From: Pelosinus fermentans
GTDB lineage: Bacteria; Bacillota; Negativicutes; DSM-13327
Assembly (NCBI GenBank): GCA_002434245.1
Contig: DJJR01000080.1
Location: forward strand, 135,619-199,618
DNA length: 64,000 nucleotides
Reading direction: 5' to 3'
The position numbers were made by a program, and so were the translations under genes. A model generated the notes under the pieces. The model ran no database searches, was not told the origin of the DNA, and saw only the letters and a list, made by a program, of their open reading frames with translations. Numbering within the stretch: the stretch's first letter is position 1; the number at the start of each line of letters is the position of its first letter. Below are positions 1 through 7,877 of the stretch, piece by piece.

Positions 1-260
1 CCGACGTATAAGGTATTACAGTCCGTAAGAAATACCCTGCCACCCAAACTTTTGATTACATCTGCAATCACTTTGGAATAATTCGGTCTAAGATATGCAA
101 GATTACCAGGCTCACCAAAATGTATTTTGATAGCACTAAATTTACCTTTAAAGTCAATTTGCTCTATTCCAGCTTTCTTTACTAATCGCTCTAGCTTTTG
201 CAGCAAATTCATCTTGCTGGTTGCCCGCATATTTGTAAAATAAACCTTTGATTTCTCCAT
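1..260 (-). CDS. DUF362 family protein, N-terminal part (runs off the window)
   Basis: Only the first 86 codons lie in the window; the rest continues past base 1. The start is the ATG at 260, preceded by a strong GGGGAGGATATT ribosome site. The visible part begins MEKSKVYFTNMRATSKMNLL and contains KIHFGEPGN and a hydrophobic strand ending FLTDCNTLYVG. This matches my recollection of the N-terminus of DUF362 proteins, which usually carry two 4Fe-4S ferredoxin motifs further on (not visible here). Members are thought to be redox proteins but most are uncharacterised. The family call is moderately sure; function is unknown. Confidence 0.7.
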   Translation of the reverse strand, partial: MEKSKVYFTNMRATSKMNLLQKLERLVKKAGIEQIDFKGKFSAIKIHFGEPGNLAYLRPNYSKVIADVIKSLGGRVFLTDCNTLYV

Positions 261-411
261 AATATCCTCCCCTTGTTCTCATGATCATAGATTCTTCAAA
301 AAGTAATCCACAATCGCTATTTATGTTTTATTTACCATTCAAAGACATTTTCCTGCAAGAGTAACAAGTAAAAACTCAGAAGAAGAGATATTTACGTCCA
401 TCTAACACTAG

Positions 412-546
412 CAAACAGAGAAAATAGAACGATTTAACCGCAGAGACGCAGAGGACGCTGAGGAGATTTTTTAACCCTATCTATCTTTTCTCTGTGTTCT
501 CTGCATCTCTGCGGTTCGATTATCTTTTTTCCCACGCATTTTCTAT
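412..546. repeat. Intergenic inverted repeat, family A, copy 1
   Basis: An imperfect palindrome sits in the gap between the DUF362 gene and the peroxidase gene. The arms AACCGCAGAGACGCAGAG (436-453) and CTCTGCATCTCTGCGGTT (499-516) pair with one mismatch. The whole element is almost the reverse complement of 33322-33445. The rest of the 261-606 gap shows no gene. Confidence 0.8.
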
Positions 547-606
547 GCTCTTTTTAAGGGTATGCCTTCTGTGGCTAAATCATTCTTTCTTAACAGAAAC
601 TGCATT

Positions 607-1155
607 TTATTTCAATAAGTTCTCAATGTCCTTTTCCATACTCAAAGGCGCCGTTGTCGGTTCATAACGTCCTGCAACATTCCCCTGACGGTCAATGAGG
701 AACTTGGTGAAGTTCCATTTAATATCATCCCCTGCCAGAATTTCAGGAAACTTTTCTTGTAATATTCCCTGCAATCGTTCTCCAATGGGATGGTTCAGAT
801 CAAATCCTTTAAAAGGCGCCTTTTGCGCCAAATAGTGGAATAAAGGATGAGCGCCCTTTCCTCGAACTTCTAATTTCTCAAAAAGAGGAAAGGTTACGCC
901 ATAATTAATCTGGCAGAAGTTTTGTACCTCTGCGTTGCTCCCTGGCTCTTGTTCTGCGAATTGGTTGCTGGGAAAGCCTAAGATATCCAGACCTTGCTCA
1001 TGATATTTCTGATAAAGCCCTTGTAATTCTTCATATTGAGGAGTAAAGCCACATTTGCTGGCAGTGTTGACAATAATAACAACTCGGCCTTTATAATCTG
1101 TCAGGGATACTTCTTTACCCTCAATGGATTTTAATTCAAAATCATAAATATTCAC
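607..1155 (-). CDS. Glutathione peroxidase family protein (Cys type)
   Basis: A 182-residue thioredoxin-fold peroxidase of the Cys-type GPx family (BtuE-like), which reduces peroxides, usually with thioredoxin rather than glutathione in bacteria. Visible motifs are NTASKCGFTPQY with the peroxidatic Cys35, GFPSNQF with the catalytic Gln65, a Cys81 where insect and plant-type enzymes have the resolving Cys, and KWNFTKFLID carrying the conserved Trp and Asn. Length is normal for the family and there is no signal peptide, so it is cytosolic. The start is GTG at 1155 with AAAGGAG upstream. It is probably monocistronic and would protect an anaerobe against peroxide. Confidence 0.93.
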   Translation of the reverse strand: MNIYDFELKSIEGKEVSLTDYKGRVVIIVNTASKCGFTPQYEELQGLYQKYHEQGLDILGFPSNQFAEQEPGSNAEVQNFCQINYGVTFPLFEKLEVRGKGAHPLFHYLAQKAPFKGFDLNHPIGERLQGILQEKFPEILAGDDIKWNFTKFLIDRQGNVAGRYEPTTAPLSMEKDIENLLK

Positions 1156-1258
1156 TATGATCGCTCCTTTTCACCATATACTTTTTTCATCAATACAATC
1201 CACTTTAGTATGAATCCAAAGTCTTTTTGCTATACCAAACCGCTTGCTGCCGACATAC

Positions 1259-1639
1259 TTATAGAAAATGGACAATAACTCCACTAATAAAAGGCAGCAG
1301 CCAAATCAGCCAAACGATTAAGCTGTAGCGATGAAACTTTTGAATCCAGCTTTCTTTATGAGTTGCGATAATGACTGTTGCCCAACATGTATGCAATAGC
1401 ATCAATAGCAGCGCTATAATACCACTCAAACTGTGAAAATCGCTGGTAATAGGTATGACACCAGCAGCATGCCCCTTAGCGATTTCTCCCATGGCTGATG
1501 TTCCTAGAACGTCACATACAATTCCTAACCAGAAAAGGACCAAATGCCCTCGTTTTAATCTGCCTTGTAACTTCTCACTCCAAACTCCAACTGTATATAA
1601 TACAAAGGCAGCGTTTATAAATAGGATCCCATATGACAT
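1259..1639 (-). CDS. HsmA-like (TIGR03987-type) small membrane protein
   Basis: 126 residues with four predicted membrane helices (about 4-20, 31-50, 66-90, 104-125). The sequence MSYGILFINAAFVLYTVGVW and the SDFHSLSGIIALLLMLLH segment resemble the TIGR03987/HsmA family as I remember it. The molecular role is unknown. It is the last gene of a three-gene unit, 9 bp after the 127-residue membrane protein and downstream of an ECF-type sigma factor, so it may belong to that sigma factor's regulon or sensing module. Confidence 0.65.
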   Translation of the reverse strand: MSYGILFINAAFVLYTVGVWSEKLQGRLKRGHLVLFWLGIVCDVLGTSAMGEIAKGHAAGVIPITSDFHSLSGIIALLLMLLHTCWATVIIATHKESWIQKFHRYSLIVWLIWLLPFISGVIVHFL

Positions 1640-1648
1640 GTTAACGCC

Positions 1649-2032
1649 TCATTCTTTCTCGCTTCTTACTGCATCATGTCTTGCTTGTGTATTTTCTTTT
1701 TCTATGTATTTTTCAAAAGCCTCCTTTCCTTCCTTCTCCCACCACAACTGCTGATGTTCTCTTTTTGGCATTTTATAATATTTTTTAGCATGGTCTCCAT
1801 GTTTGCCATAACCACAGGTGCCAAAAAGCAGCCGGCACAGGATTACCAGACCACTACCCTGCCAAAATGTAATTTCTTTTAAGCCGAAGATATCCGGCAT
1901 TAGAAAATTCCACAGCAGCATGACAAAAAAACCAAAAATAAGACCAAAAGCAAAAGCCATGATGATACCTGCGAAAACATGGATTACAAGCAGCTTCCCC
2001 CCTGCTATACATGGATTATTATCTATTTGCAT
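1649..2032 (-). CDS. Small membrane protein encoded next to ECF sigma factor
   Basis: 127 residues: a short N-terminus, two hydrophobic helices (about 14-46 and 55-72) and a charged cytoplasmic tail (KKYYKMPKREHQQLWWEKEG and onwards). The segment LLWNFLMPDIFGLKEITFWQ is a pattern I recognise from uncharacterised proteins often encoded beside ECF sigma factors. The gene follows the sigma gene by 12 bp, so co-expression is likely. A role as a membrane-bound partner or anti-sigma factor is inference from position and topology only. Confidence 0.7.
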   Translation of the reverse strand: MQIDNNPCIAGGKLLVIHVFAGIIMAFAFGLIFGFFVMLLWNFLMPDIFGLKEITFWQGSGLVILCRLLFGTCGYGKHGDHAKKYYKMPKREHQQLWWEKEGKEAFEKYIEKENTQARHDAVRSEKE

Positions 2033-2044
2033 ATGAATTCCTCC

Positions 2045-2578
2045 TTATACATTATCTTTGAGCAACGTTCGCAGTATTTTTGTTGCTCTACTTTTTCGAG
2101 ATAACAATGTTCCAATGGGCTCTCCCCATTTAGCAGCAAGTTCTTTAAAGGTATAGCCTTCTATTTCAGTGGCAATCCACACTGCACGCTGCTTAGGCTC
2201 AAGCTTCATAAGTGCCCCATACAATTGGTTTCGTAATTCTTCTTGCTGCATCTTTATTTCAATATCAGCACTCGCATCTACAATAAACTCTAATATCTCT
2301 CTACCCGAAGATTCGTCAGGTTGATCCAGCGAAAGTGGCTTAGAAGGCTGGCGAAGATAATCAATCATCTTGTTTTTTATGGAGCGATACATATATGCGA
2401 GAATATTTTCTATATGGTATTGAATATCCACTTTGTTGTACACATTGAATACTACATCCGCTACAATATCTTCTGCATCCATATCTGAAATATTTTTTAT
2501 TCTGCGTCGAATATATTGTAAGAAATTCTTCTGCTCTTTAACAATGATCTCGACTACATCTTTTTCTTGGTTATACAT
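2045..2578 (-). CDS. RNA polymerase sigma factor, ECF type
   Basis: 177 residues with sigma-70 region 2 (about 15-80, including DAEDIVADVVFNVYNKVD and the IKNKMIDYLRQ segment) and region 4 (about 112-165, with LEPKQRAVWIATEIEGYTFK and a helix-turn-helix ending GTLLSRKSRATKIL). Regions 1 and 3 are absent, as expected for ECF or group IV factors. The ATG at 2578 has a GGGGGGAATTC purine run upstream. It heads an operon with two small membrane proteins. What it senses cannot be told from the sequence. Confidence 0.9.
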   Translation of the reverse strand: MYNQEKDVVEIIVKEQKNFLQYIRRRIKNISDMDAEDIVADVVFNVYNKVDIQYHIENILAYMYRSIKNKMIDYLRQPSKPLSLDQPDESSGREILEFIVDASADIEIKMQQEELRNQLYGALMKLEPKQRAVWIATEIEGYTFKELAAKWGEPIGTLLSRKSRATKILRTLLKDNV

Positions 2579-2720
2579 AGCATCCGAATTCCCCCCAACC
2601 TAGCCAGAATTCTATGATTCACTTACAACATTACTCCTCTTTCCTATTGTACCACTATTATACAGGACGAAATAACAGCCAATTTATTGCATGACCTTTT
2701 TCTTTTAATGAATGAACAAC

Positions 2721-2751
2721 AAAAAGCCCCAGAGTCATCTCACTCTAGAGC
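2721..2751 (-). terminator. Probable terminator of the lysO genes
   Basis: A short hairpin AGAGT-CATCTC-ACTCT, read leftwards, runs into GGGGCTTTTTGTTG. It lies just past the lysO C-terminal gene and before the sigma operon. Confidence 0.4.
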
Positions 2752-2773
2752 AAATTTTGAGGTATTTACTTTA

Positions 2774-3376
2774 CTAAATCGCCAATAATAAGGGGATTAA
2801 AAATGGTACCATTGTTGTTAATATTAAACCGCTTACAAAGGCAATCATTGCCGTTGGCGTATCCGTCATTTTAGCAATAATCGGCAAGGTAGAATCCATG
2901 GTTGTCGCACCACCGGGAGCGATCGCTACAATCTTACCAATATGAATGGCTAAAAAGGGAATTAAGACAAATGCCATTAATTCACGGAGAACATTGGCCA
3001 AAAATGCGATAGCCCCTAACTCCGCACTATAAAGCTGCGTAATGAGCACACTGGACAAACTATACCAGCCAAATCCCGCCCCAACAAGCAACACTTCTTT
3101 TAAGGACATATTTAAAAACATGCAGGCAATCGAAGCTCCCAAAAGGCTTCCTCCCGCAATGGCTGCAGGTACTATTACAATACGCCAGCCAACCGCTTTT
3201 ATTTTTACCAACTCCCGGCGATTATATCCGATGCTGATCCCCACACCAAACAGCATGGCTGACAATACATAGGTGACTACCCGATCCAACACCTCGGGGT
3301 TCATCAAAGAAGGCAGCGTCCATCCAAGAGCAATGCCTGCTAAAACCGCTGCCACAATACAGCTAATCATTTTCAT
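2774..3376 (-). CDS. lysO: LysO family L-lysine exporter, C-terminal-domain protein
   Basis: 200 residues starting MKMISCIVAAVLAGIALGW. The reading frame extends further upstream, but the upstream part is only a shadow of the preceding gene; the ATG at 3376 overlaps that gene's stop as ATGA. It has about six hydrophobic helices and the segments LFGVGISIGYNRREL and GFGWYSLSSVLITQ. In E. coli LysO (YbjE) one polypeptide carries the N-part and this core; here they are two translationally coupled genes. The likely role is export of lysine or toxic analogues. Confidence 0.85.
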   Translation of the reverse strand: MKMISCIVAAVLAGIALGWTLPSLMNPEVLDRVVTYVLSAMLFGVGISIGYNRRELVKIKAVGWRIVIVPAAIAGGSLLGASIACMFLNMSLKEVLLVGAGFGWYSLSSVLITQLYSAELGAIAFLANVLRELMAFVLIPFLAIHIGKIVAIAPGGATTMDSTLPIIAKMTDTPTAMIAFVSGLILTTMVPFLIPLLLAI

Positions 3377-3672
3377 ACTTGCCCTTCCTCTTTCTTGTGA
3401 TGTTGAAAAAAATCTACTTTTAAAACGGCAAACCATAACACGAGCACACTGCCAATCGTACTTAACCCTGCGATCACCAATGCTTTGTAGCCTAACAGCG
3501 TTAAGTTTCCAATAAGCTCTCGATTGCTGCCAATTCCAATACCAACAGCAATTAATAATACAAAAACAATTGCCATTACGATTTGATCCAAATGCCCAAT
3601 CCATTTTTCAGAAATGATATTACTAGCCCCCAATAAACAGCCTGCCAGTAAGCTGATGATTACAATTTCCAT
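3373..3672 (-). CDS. lysO: LysO family exporter, N-terminal-domain protein
   Basis: 99 residues, three hydrophobic helices (about 1-17, 27-48, 62-85), with VGIGIGSNRELIGNLTLLG. This corresponds to the first domain of full-length LysO. Its TGA overlaps the ATG of the core-domain gene by 4 bp, so the two products are probably made in equal amounts and form one transporter. No lysine riboswitch is visible upstream (3673-3760). Confidence 0.8.
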   Translation of the reverse strand: MEIVIISLLAGCLLGASNIISEKWIGHLDQIVMAIVFVLLIAVGIGIGSNRELIGNLTLLGYKALVIAGLSTIGSVLVLWFAVLKVDFFQHHKKEEGQV

Positions 3673-3764
3673 TTCATCCCCTCACCTTATCCTTTTTATT
3701 TATAGTATTTATTTCAAGCCATAGCAAAATGGCCTGTTTGTTAGACGTATTTATATATATTAGC

Positions 3765-3808
3765 AAAGAGAAACTACTTATGTTTTTTAATATAAGTAGT
3801 TTCTCTTT
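3765..3808. terminator. 16-bp perfect hairpin after the aldo/keto reductase gene
   Basis: AAAGAGAAACTACTTA, a 12-base loop, then the exact complement. It lies 32 bp past the stop of the reductase gene (read leftwards). No long U-run follows, so terminator function is likely but not certain. Confidence 0.55.
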
Positions 3809-3839
3809 GTGATCATGCTGTTATTATATCATTCTTTTC

Positions 3840-4799
3840 CTAATAGTCACTTGCTCCGTCCAGTTTTTTAATTTCGTCATGAGAAAGCTTGATATCAACA
3901 GCTGTTACAATCTCTGAAAGCTGTTTAATGCTGGTTGCACTGGCAATAGGAGCCGTAATACTTTTGCGCTGCATCAGCCATGCCAGGGAAATCACAGCAG
4001 GAACGGTATGATGCAGTGCCGCGACTTCGTCTAAAGCGCTTAAAATAGTAAAGCCGCGTTCGTTAAAGTATTTGGCGATTCCACCGCCGCGTGCACTTTT
4101 GCTAAGGTCATCTTCTGAACGATATTTCCCTGTCAAAAAGCCGCTGGCCAAAGAATAATAACTAATCACCCCAATGTTCTTTTCAAGACACAAAGGCTCT
4201 AACTCTTTTTCAAATTCTGCGCGCTCGTACAGATTATAATGAGGCTGGAGAGAGATATAGGAGGGATAACCTTTTACTTTACTGACTTCCAATGATTCAG
4301 CCAATCGTTTCCCTCTATAATTTGAAGCGCCGATGGCACGAATCTTTCCTTGTTTCATTAACATCTCATAGGCGTACAGTGTTTCCTCTAACGGAACATC
4401 TAGATCGTCTTCATGGGATTGATATAAATCAATGTAATCTGTCTGCAGTCTTCTTAATGAATCATCAACAGCTTTAAAAATATAATCACGTGTAAGACCT
4501 TTTGATCCATCGCCCATTTCTTTACCTACTTTGGTAGCAAGTATAATTTTGCTGCGTTTTCCTGTAGCTTTAAGCCATTTGCCGATGATGGCTTCCGACT
4601 CACCGCCGCTGTGGCCTGCTACCCAAGTAGAATACATATCAGCTGTATCAACCAGATCAAAGCCAAAGTCAACAAAAGCATCCAATAAATCAAAAGAGAC
4701 CTTTTCATCAATCGTCCAGCCAAATACATTGCTGCCAAAAGCTAGCGGTGCAACCGAGATACCTGAATTGCCAAGTTGTCTTTTTTCCATGTTTTTCAC
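3840..4799 (-). CDS. Aldo/keto reductase
   Basis: 319 residues, a complete (beta/alpha)8 NADPH-dependent reductase of the YajO/AKR11-like group acting on aldehydes or ketones. The catalytic tetrad is visible: Asp51 and Tyr56 in DTADMY, Lys90 in ATKVG, and His129 in LYQSHEDD. The cofactor region is AWLMQRKSITAPIASAT. The start chosen is GTG at 4799 with AAAGGG close upstream; the ATG three codons later is the alternative. It is flanked by a hairpin and a non-coding gap, so it is monocistronic. The natural substrate is unknown. Confidence 0.9.
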   Translation of the reverse strand: MKNMEKRQLGNSGISVAPLAFGSNVFGWTIDEKVSFDLLDAFVDFGFDLVDTADMYSTWVAGHSGGESEAIIGKWLKATGKRSKIILATKVGKEMGDGSKGLTRDYIFKAVDDSLRRLQTDYIDLYQSHEDDLDVPLEETLYAYEMLMKQGKIRAIGASNYRGKRLAESLEVSKVKGYPSYISLQPHYNLYERAEFEKELEPLCLEKNIGVISYYSLASGFLTGKYRSEDDLSKSARGGGIAKYFNERGFTILSALDEVAALHHTVPAVISLAWLMQRKSITAPIASATSIKQLSEIVTAVDIKLSHDEIKKLDGASDY

Positions 4800-5076
4800 T
4801 CTACCCTTTCTTATTTTCTTGAAAATCTCACAGATCTACTTCTCTGATTTAAACTTGCTATTGAAAGTTAATCACTCTATTCCACGTTGATCCCTGCATT
4901 CCTTCCATAATTCTCTATATTTTCTCTTTATTATTAAGTTAGTGACTACTCTATCGGAAACTTTTTGTTTTACATCTTAGTGTATACATATTACATATAT
5001 TGGAATATTAATGTGTTTTGGTATATAATAGATTTATAGTTCTTTCTCTATCATATATAAAAGGGAGGCTATCCAT

Positions 5077-5496
5077 ATGTTTGACTTGAGAAGTTCCTTA
5101 CTGCCGGGTATGAATAATACGGTTCAGAAATTAGTGGATGAGTCTGATACTGCCACACGTTATGGCAGAGGCTCATTAGGGACCTTAATTGCCACTCCTG
5201 CATTTGTTTCTTTAATGATTGATGCATCAATTGCAACAGTAGAAAATCGTCTCCCAGAAGGCTTTACAACGGTAGGAACCTCATTTGAGTTTACTCATGA
5301 TGCCCCCACCTGCATGGGTATGACCCTGCGAGTAAAATCTACCCTCGTTGAAATTAACGGCGAAAATCTGGTATTTGATATCGTAGCCTCTGATGATTAT
5401 GGGGAAGTTGGCCGCGGGCGGCACCAACGTGCTGTCGTCAACCGCAAGCGTCTTTTTGAAAAAGCAGATCAGCGTATCAATAATCGTTTATCCTAA
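5077..5496 (+). CDS. Hotdog-fold thioesterase, FlK-like
   Basis: 139 residues resembling the fluoroacetyl-CoA thioesterase (FlK) family: an acyl-CoA binding hotdog domain with IATPAFVSLMIDAS, FEFTHDAP and a C-terminal VGRGRHQRAVVN. By alignment from memory, FlK's Thr42 and His76 match Thr40 and His74, but Glu50 falls on Ile48 with Asp49 next to it. So the enzyme may hydrolyse short acyl-CoAs by a modified mechanism or have another role. A TATAAT-like -10 lies near 5023, and AAAGGGAGGC precedes the ATG. No operon partner. Confidence 0.8.
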   Translation: MFDLRSSLLPGMNNTVQKLVDESDTATRYGRGSLGTLIATPAFVSLMIDASIATVENRLPEGFTTVGTSFEFTHDAPTCMGMTLRVKSTLVEINGENLVFDIVASDDYGEVGRGRHQRAVVNRKRLFEKADQRINNRLS

Positions 5497-5557
5497 CAGG
5501 ATAAACGGGTACCAAAGATTAAGAAAAACGCTTCGAGTCTTTTAAACATACGAATCG

Positions 5558-5641
5558 AACCACAAAGGCACAAAGGAGGTTATTTATAATTTTTGTGCTC
5601 TCCTTTGTGTGCCGCAGCAGCGGCGTTGTGCCTTTGTGGTT
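5558..5641. repeat. Intergenic inverted repeat, family B, copy 1
   Basis: Arms AACCACAAAGGCACAAAGGA and TTGTGCCTTTGTGGTT flank a core with TCCTTTGTGTGCCGC. Related copies are at 8001-8094, 42820-42882 and 43978-44040. Confidence 0.8.
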
Positions 5642-5679
5642 CATAATTTTTTATGTTTTTGCACTTACAAAACTTTATA

Positions 5680-5719
5680 AAAAAACCGCTCTTTAGCTAA
5701 TGCCTCGGAGCGATTTTTT
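5680..5719 (-). terminator. Terminator of the Na+-pump decarboxylase operon
   Basis: CGCTC/GAGCG stem flanked by A-run and T-run; read leftwards it ends in a U-rich tail. It lies directly after the biotin carrier gene. Confidence 0.7.
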
Positions 5720-5723
5720 GCTA

Positions 5724-6086
5724 TTACTTTCCAATGGATAGTAAGGGCTGACCACTTTGCACTGAATCATTCACTTTGACAAATAACTTACTAATGGTAC
5801 CATCATTCGCTGCAAGAATTGGATTATGCATTTTCATTGCTTCCATAATTAATAAGGCTTGCCCTTTCTTAACACGTTCTCCCAGACGTACATGTATTTC
5901 AATGATCTTACCTGGCATTGGAGCTGTAATCTTTTCGCCTTCACCACCAGCTGGCAAAGCTGGCTGGGCTGCTGGGATAGAAGCAGCGGTTTTGCCAGTA
6001 CTCACAAGTGAATCAGCAGACGTCTTTTTTTTCTGTACAGTAACATCATAGGATCTTCCGTTTACCACTATCGTATAGTTCGTCAT
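5724..6086 (-). CDS. Biotin carboxyl carrier subunit of a Na+-pump decarboxylase
   Basis: 120 residues: an N-terminal beta segment (TNYTIVVNGRSYDVTV), an Ala/Pro-rich linker (about 28-50) and a biotinyl domain with the biotin-accepting Lys85 in LIMEAMKMHNP. It carries the carboxyl group from the carboxyltransferase to the membrane beta subunit, as in MmdC or the OadA C-terminus. It is the last gene of the operon, 45 bp after the OadG-like gene. No carboxyltransferase gene is present nearby, so it must work with one encoded elsewhere. Confidence 0.92.
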   Translation of the reverse strand: MTNYTIVVNGRSYDVTVQKKKTSADSLVSTGKTAASIPAAQPALPAGGEGEKITAPMPGKIIEIHVRLGERVKKGQALLIMEAMKMHNPILAANDGTISKLFVKVNDSVQSGQPLLSIGK

Positions 6087-6131
6087 AATCCGCCTCCAAT
6101 ATTTATGATTTGGTGTCCTTTTTTCTATACC

Positions 6132-6416
6132 TTAGCGATTTGCAAGTAGATTTTGCCGCCCCGTTAGTATCCAATTTTGTGCAGTCGGCCTAATCCTCAC
6201 CACCTCAAATTCTCCTGAGCCAGTAAATTCATGAATGGCTGCTGTAATAGCGGCAATGATATACTCATCTTCCACATCTGCATCAGTACTAGCAGACGCT
6301 GTTGGAATTCCATGATGCCCATGACTAGGCTGCATGACAATTTCTTTCTGTGACCTATTTTTCCGCAATACTACGATCACACCGATTACAAAAATGGCTA
6401 ATACCAGCCACATCAT
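6132..6416 (-). CDS. OadG family (gamma/delta) subunit of a Na+-pump decarboxylase
   Basis: 94 residues: one N-terminal membrane helix (MMWLVLAIFVIGVIVVL), a linker with His-rich QPSHGHHG, and a cytoplasmic tail DEYIIAAITAAIHEFTGSGE followed by FEVVRIRP. The IAAITAAI pattern is typical of OadG and MmdD subunits, which anchor and assemble the complex. The start ATG (or the second ATG) follows AAAGGGAGCGGTAG. Confidence 0.85.
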   Translation of the reverse strand: MMWLVLAIFVIGVIVVLRKNRSQKEIVMQPSHGHHGIPTASASTDADVEDEYIIAAITAAIHEFTGSGEFEVVRIRPTAQNWILTGRQNLLANR

Positions 6417-6430
6417 CTCTACCGCTCCCT

Positions 6431-6520
6431 TTATCTTTTTTCTCTATATCCAGAAAAGAAATAATAGCCTAATGTTACCACCAATGCCAAAACAAATGCT
6501 GTTGTGTTTATGATTTCCAC
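6431..6520 (-). CDS. Tiny single-helix membrane peptide in the decarboxylase operon
   Basis: A 29-codon frame reading (M)EIINTTAFVLALVVTLGYYF then FSGYREKR, i.e. one membrane helix with a basic tail. It fits exactly between the beta and OadG genes. The GTG at 6520 is the only standard start in frame, but its ribosome site (AAGGCAG) is very close; AGGTGG lies just inside the frame, so the true start is uncertain. It could be a counterpart of the small epsilon subunit of methylmalonyl-CoA decarboxylase, inferred from position and size. Confidence 0.5.
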   Translation of the reverse strand: MEIINTTAFVLALVVTLGYYFFSGYREKR

Positions 6521-6547
6521 CTGCCTTATACAGTTTAGACGGCTTCT

Positions 6548-7678
6548 TTATTTAACGCCAATAAGCGCTAGCATGATGCCGCCGGATATCGCGGTACCAA
6601 AAACACCTGCAAGATTTGGCCCCATCGCATGCATGATTAAAAAATTGTAAGGGTTTTCTTGTAACCCGACCACATGAGAGACCCGGGCCGCTATGGGTAC
6701 AGAAGCAATGCCCGCAGAGCCGATCAGTGGATTGATCTTCCCACCGCTGAACCAATTCATAATTTTTGCACCAATTACCCCTGAGGCAGTCCCTCCGATA
6801 AAGGCAATTAATCCAAGAACAATAATCTGCAGCGTTTTTATATTCAAGAACTTATCTGCCTCCATGGTTGATCCGACAGCTACCGTCAACGTAATGGTAA
6901 TTACATTCATTAGATCATTGGCTGCCGTACTTGCCAAACGGTCAACCAATAGTACTTCTCGCAGCATATTGCCCAGCATGAGCATCGTGATCAATGGAGC
7001 AACTGGCGGCAGCAAAAGATTCACAATGATCGCCATAACGAAAGGAAAACAGATTTTCTCCAAGCGGCTCACCTTGCGGCTTTGCACCATAACAATCTGC
7101 CGTTCTGCCGGGGAAGTCAGCAATTTCATGATAGGCGGCTGAATCAGGGGCATCAAAGCCATATAGGAATAAGCAGCCACAGCAATTTGCGGCAGCAAAT
7201 GGGGCGCAAGCTTCATCGTAACAAAGATTGCCATCGGACCATCCGCTCCACCAATAATGCCGATTGCACCAGCTTCAGCTAATGTAAAACCAAGTGCTTT
7301 TGCACCAATCAGAGCAATAAAAATTCCTAAATGAGCGGCTGCGCCAAGAATCATTAAACTAGGGTTTGCAATCATGGGACCAAAATCAGTCATCGCACCT
7401 ACGCCTAAAAAAATAAGAGGCGGTATAATGACCAGCTCTACTCCCTGATACGCATAATAAAACAATCCTCCAGGCTGAGTAAGGTCTGATCCTGGGACGT
7501 TGGCAACAATACACGAAAATCCAATTCCCAGTAACAAAAATGGCTCATATTTTCGATAAAGTGCTAAGTAGACAAGTATTGCGCCTACAAAGATCATGAA
7601 AATATTGCCCCACCAAATTTGGGCCAGTCCAGTCTGTTCTGCAAGATTTACCATGAGAGATAGGATTTGCTGAAACAT
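6548..7678 (-). CDS. oadB: Na+-translocating decarboxylase beta subunit (OadB/MmdB)
   Basis: 376 residues with about nine membrane helices. It carries out decarboxylation of carboxybiotin coupled to Na+ export. Family signatures are visible: FLGVGAMTDFGPMIANP, the GGADGPMAIFVT region with the functional Asp, and the C-terminal NPLIGSAGIASVPIAARV and MGPNLAGVFGTA. The start is the ATG at 7678 with AGGGGGAA upstream; a longer frame upstream overlaps the preceding peptide gene and is not needed. It is in one operon with the small peptides, OadG and biotin carrier genes. Confidence 0.94.
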   Translation of the reverse strand: MFQQILSLMVNLAEQTGLAQIWWGNIFMIFVGAILVYLALYRKYEPFLLLGIGFSCIVANVPGSDLTQPGGLFYYAYQGVELVIIPPLIFLGVGAMTDFGPMIANPSLMILGAAAHLGIFIALIGAKALGFTLAEAGAIGIIGGADGPMAIFVTMKLAPHLLPQIAVAAYSYMALMPLIQPPIMKLLTSPAERQIVMVQSRKVSRLEKICFPFVMAIIVNLLLPPVAPLITMLMLGNMLREVLLVDRLASTAANDLMNVITITLTVAVGSTMEADKFLNIKTLQIIVLGLIAFIGGTASGVIGAKIMNWFSGGKINPLIGSAGIASVPIAARVSHVVGLQENPYNFLIMHAMGPNLAGVFGTAISGGIMLALIGVK

Positions 7679-7715
7679 GTACGTTCCCCCTAATATATCT
7701 TCAACCAAATTCGTT

Positions 7716-7877
7716 CTAATGCCCGCCTCTTAATTTACTATCATCCAGGTGCCCTAGTTTATTTAAATACGGAAAAATATATAAAACCAGACTCATACCC
7801 CAGATAATTACAAAGCTTAAGAGAAAATCAATCACACTTAAGATATAGGCCCCCTCCATTGTATCGGGTACTGTCAT
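7716..7877 (-). CDS. Small membrane protein heading the decarboxylase operon
   Basis: A 53-residue frame reading MTVPDTMEGAYILSVIDFLL and on to KLGHLDDSKLRGGH: one hydrophobic helix (about 12-37) and a charged tail. The ATG at 7877 has an excellent AAAGGAGTGAGGACAA ribosome site and the stop at 7716 lies 37 bp before the oadB start. It resembles small OadG-related subunits of decarboxylase pumps by size and position, but no catalytic motif is expected or seen. Confidence 0.8.
   Translation of the reverse strand: MTVPDTMEGAYILSVIDFLLSFVIIWGMSLVLYIFPYLNKLGHLDDSKLRGGH

Noticed and set aside
3673..3760. Lysine riboswitch before lysO
   Set aside because: The leader is too short and shows none of the conserved L-box elements.
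6552..6755. 67-codon minus-strand frame inside the oadB gene
   Set aside because: Lies fully inside the well-supported beta subunit in another frame, with no family signature.
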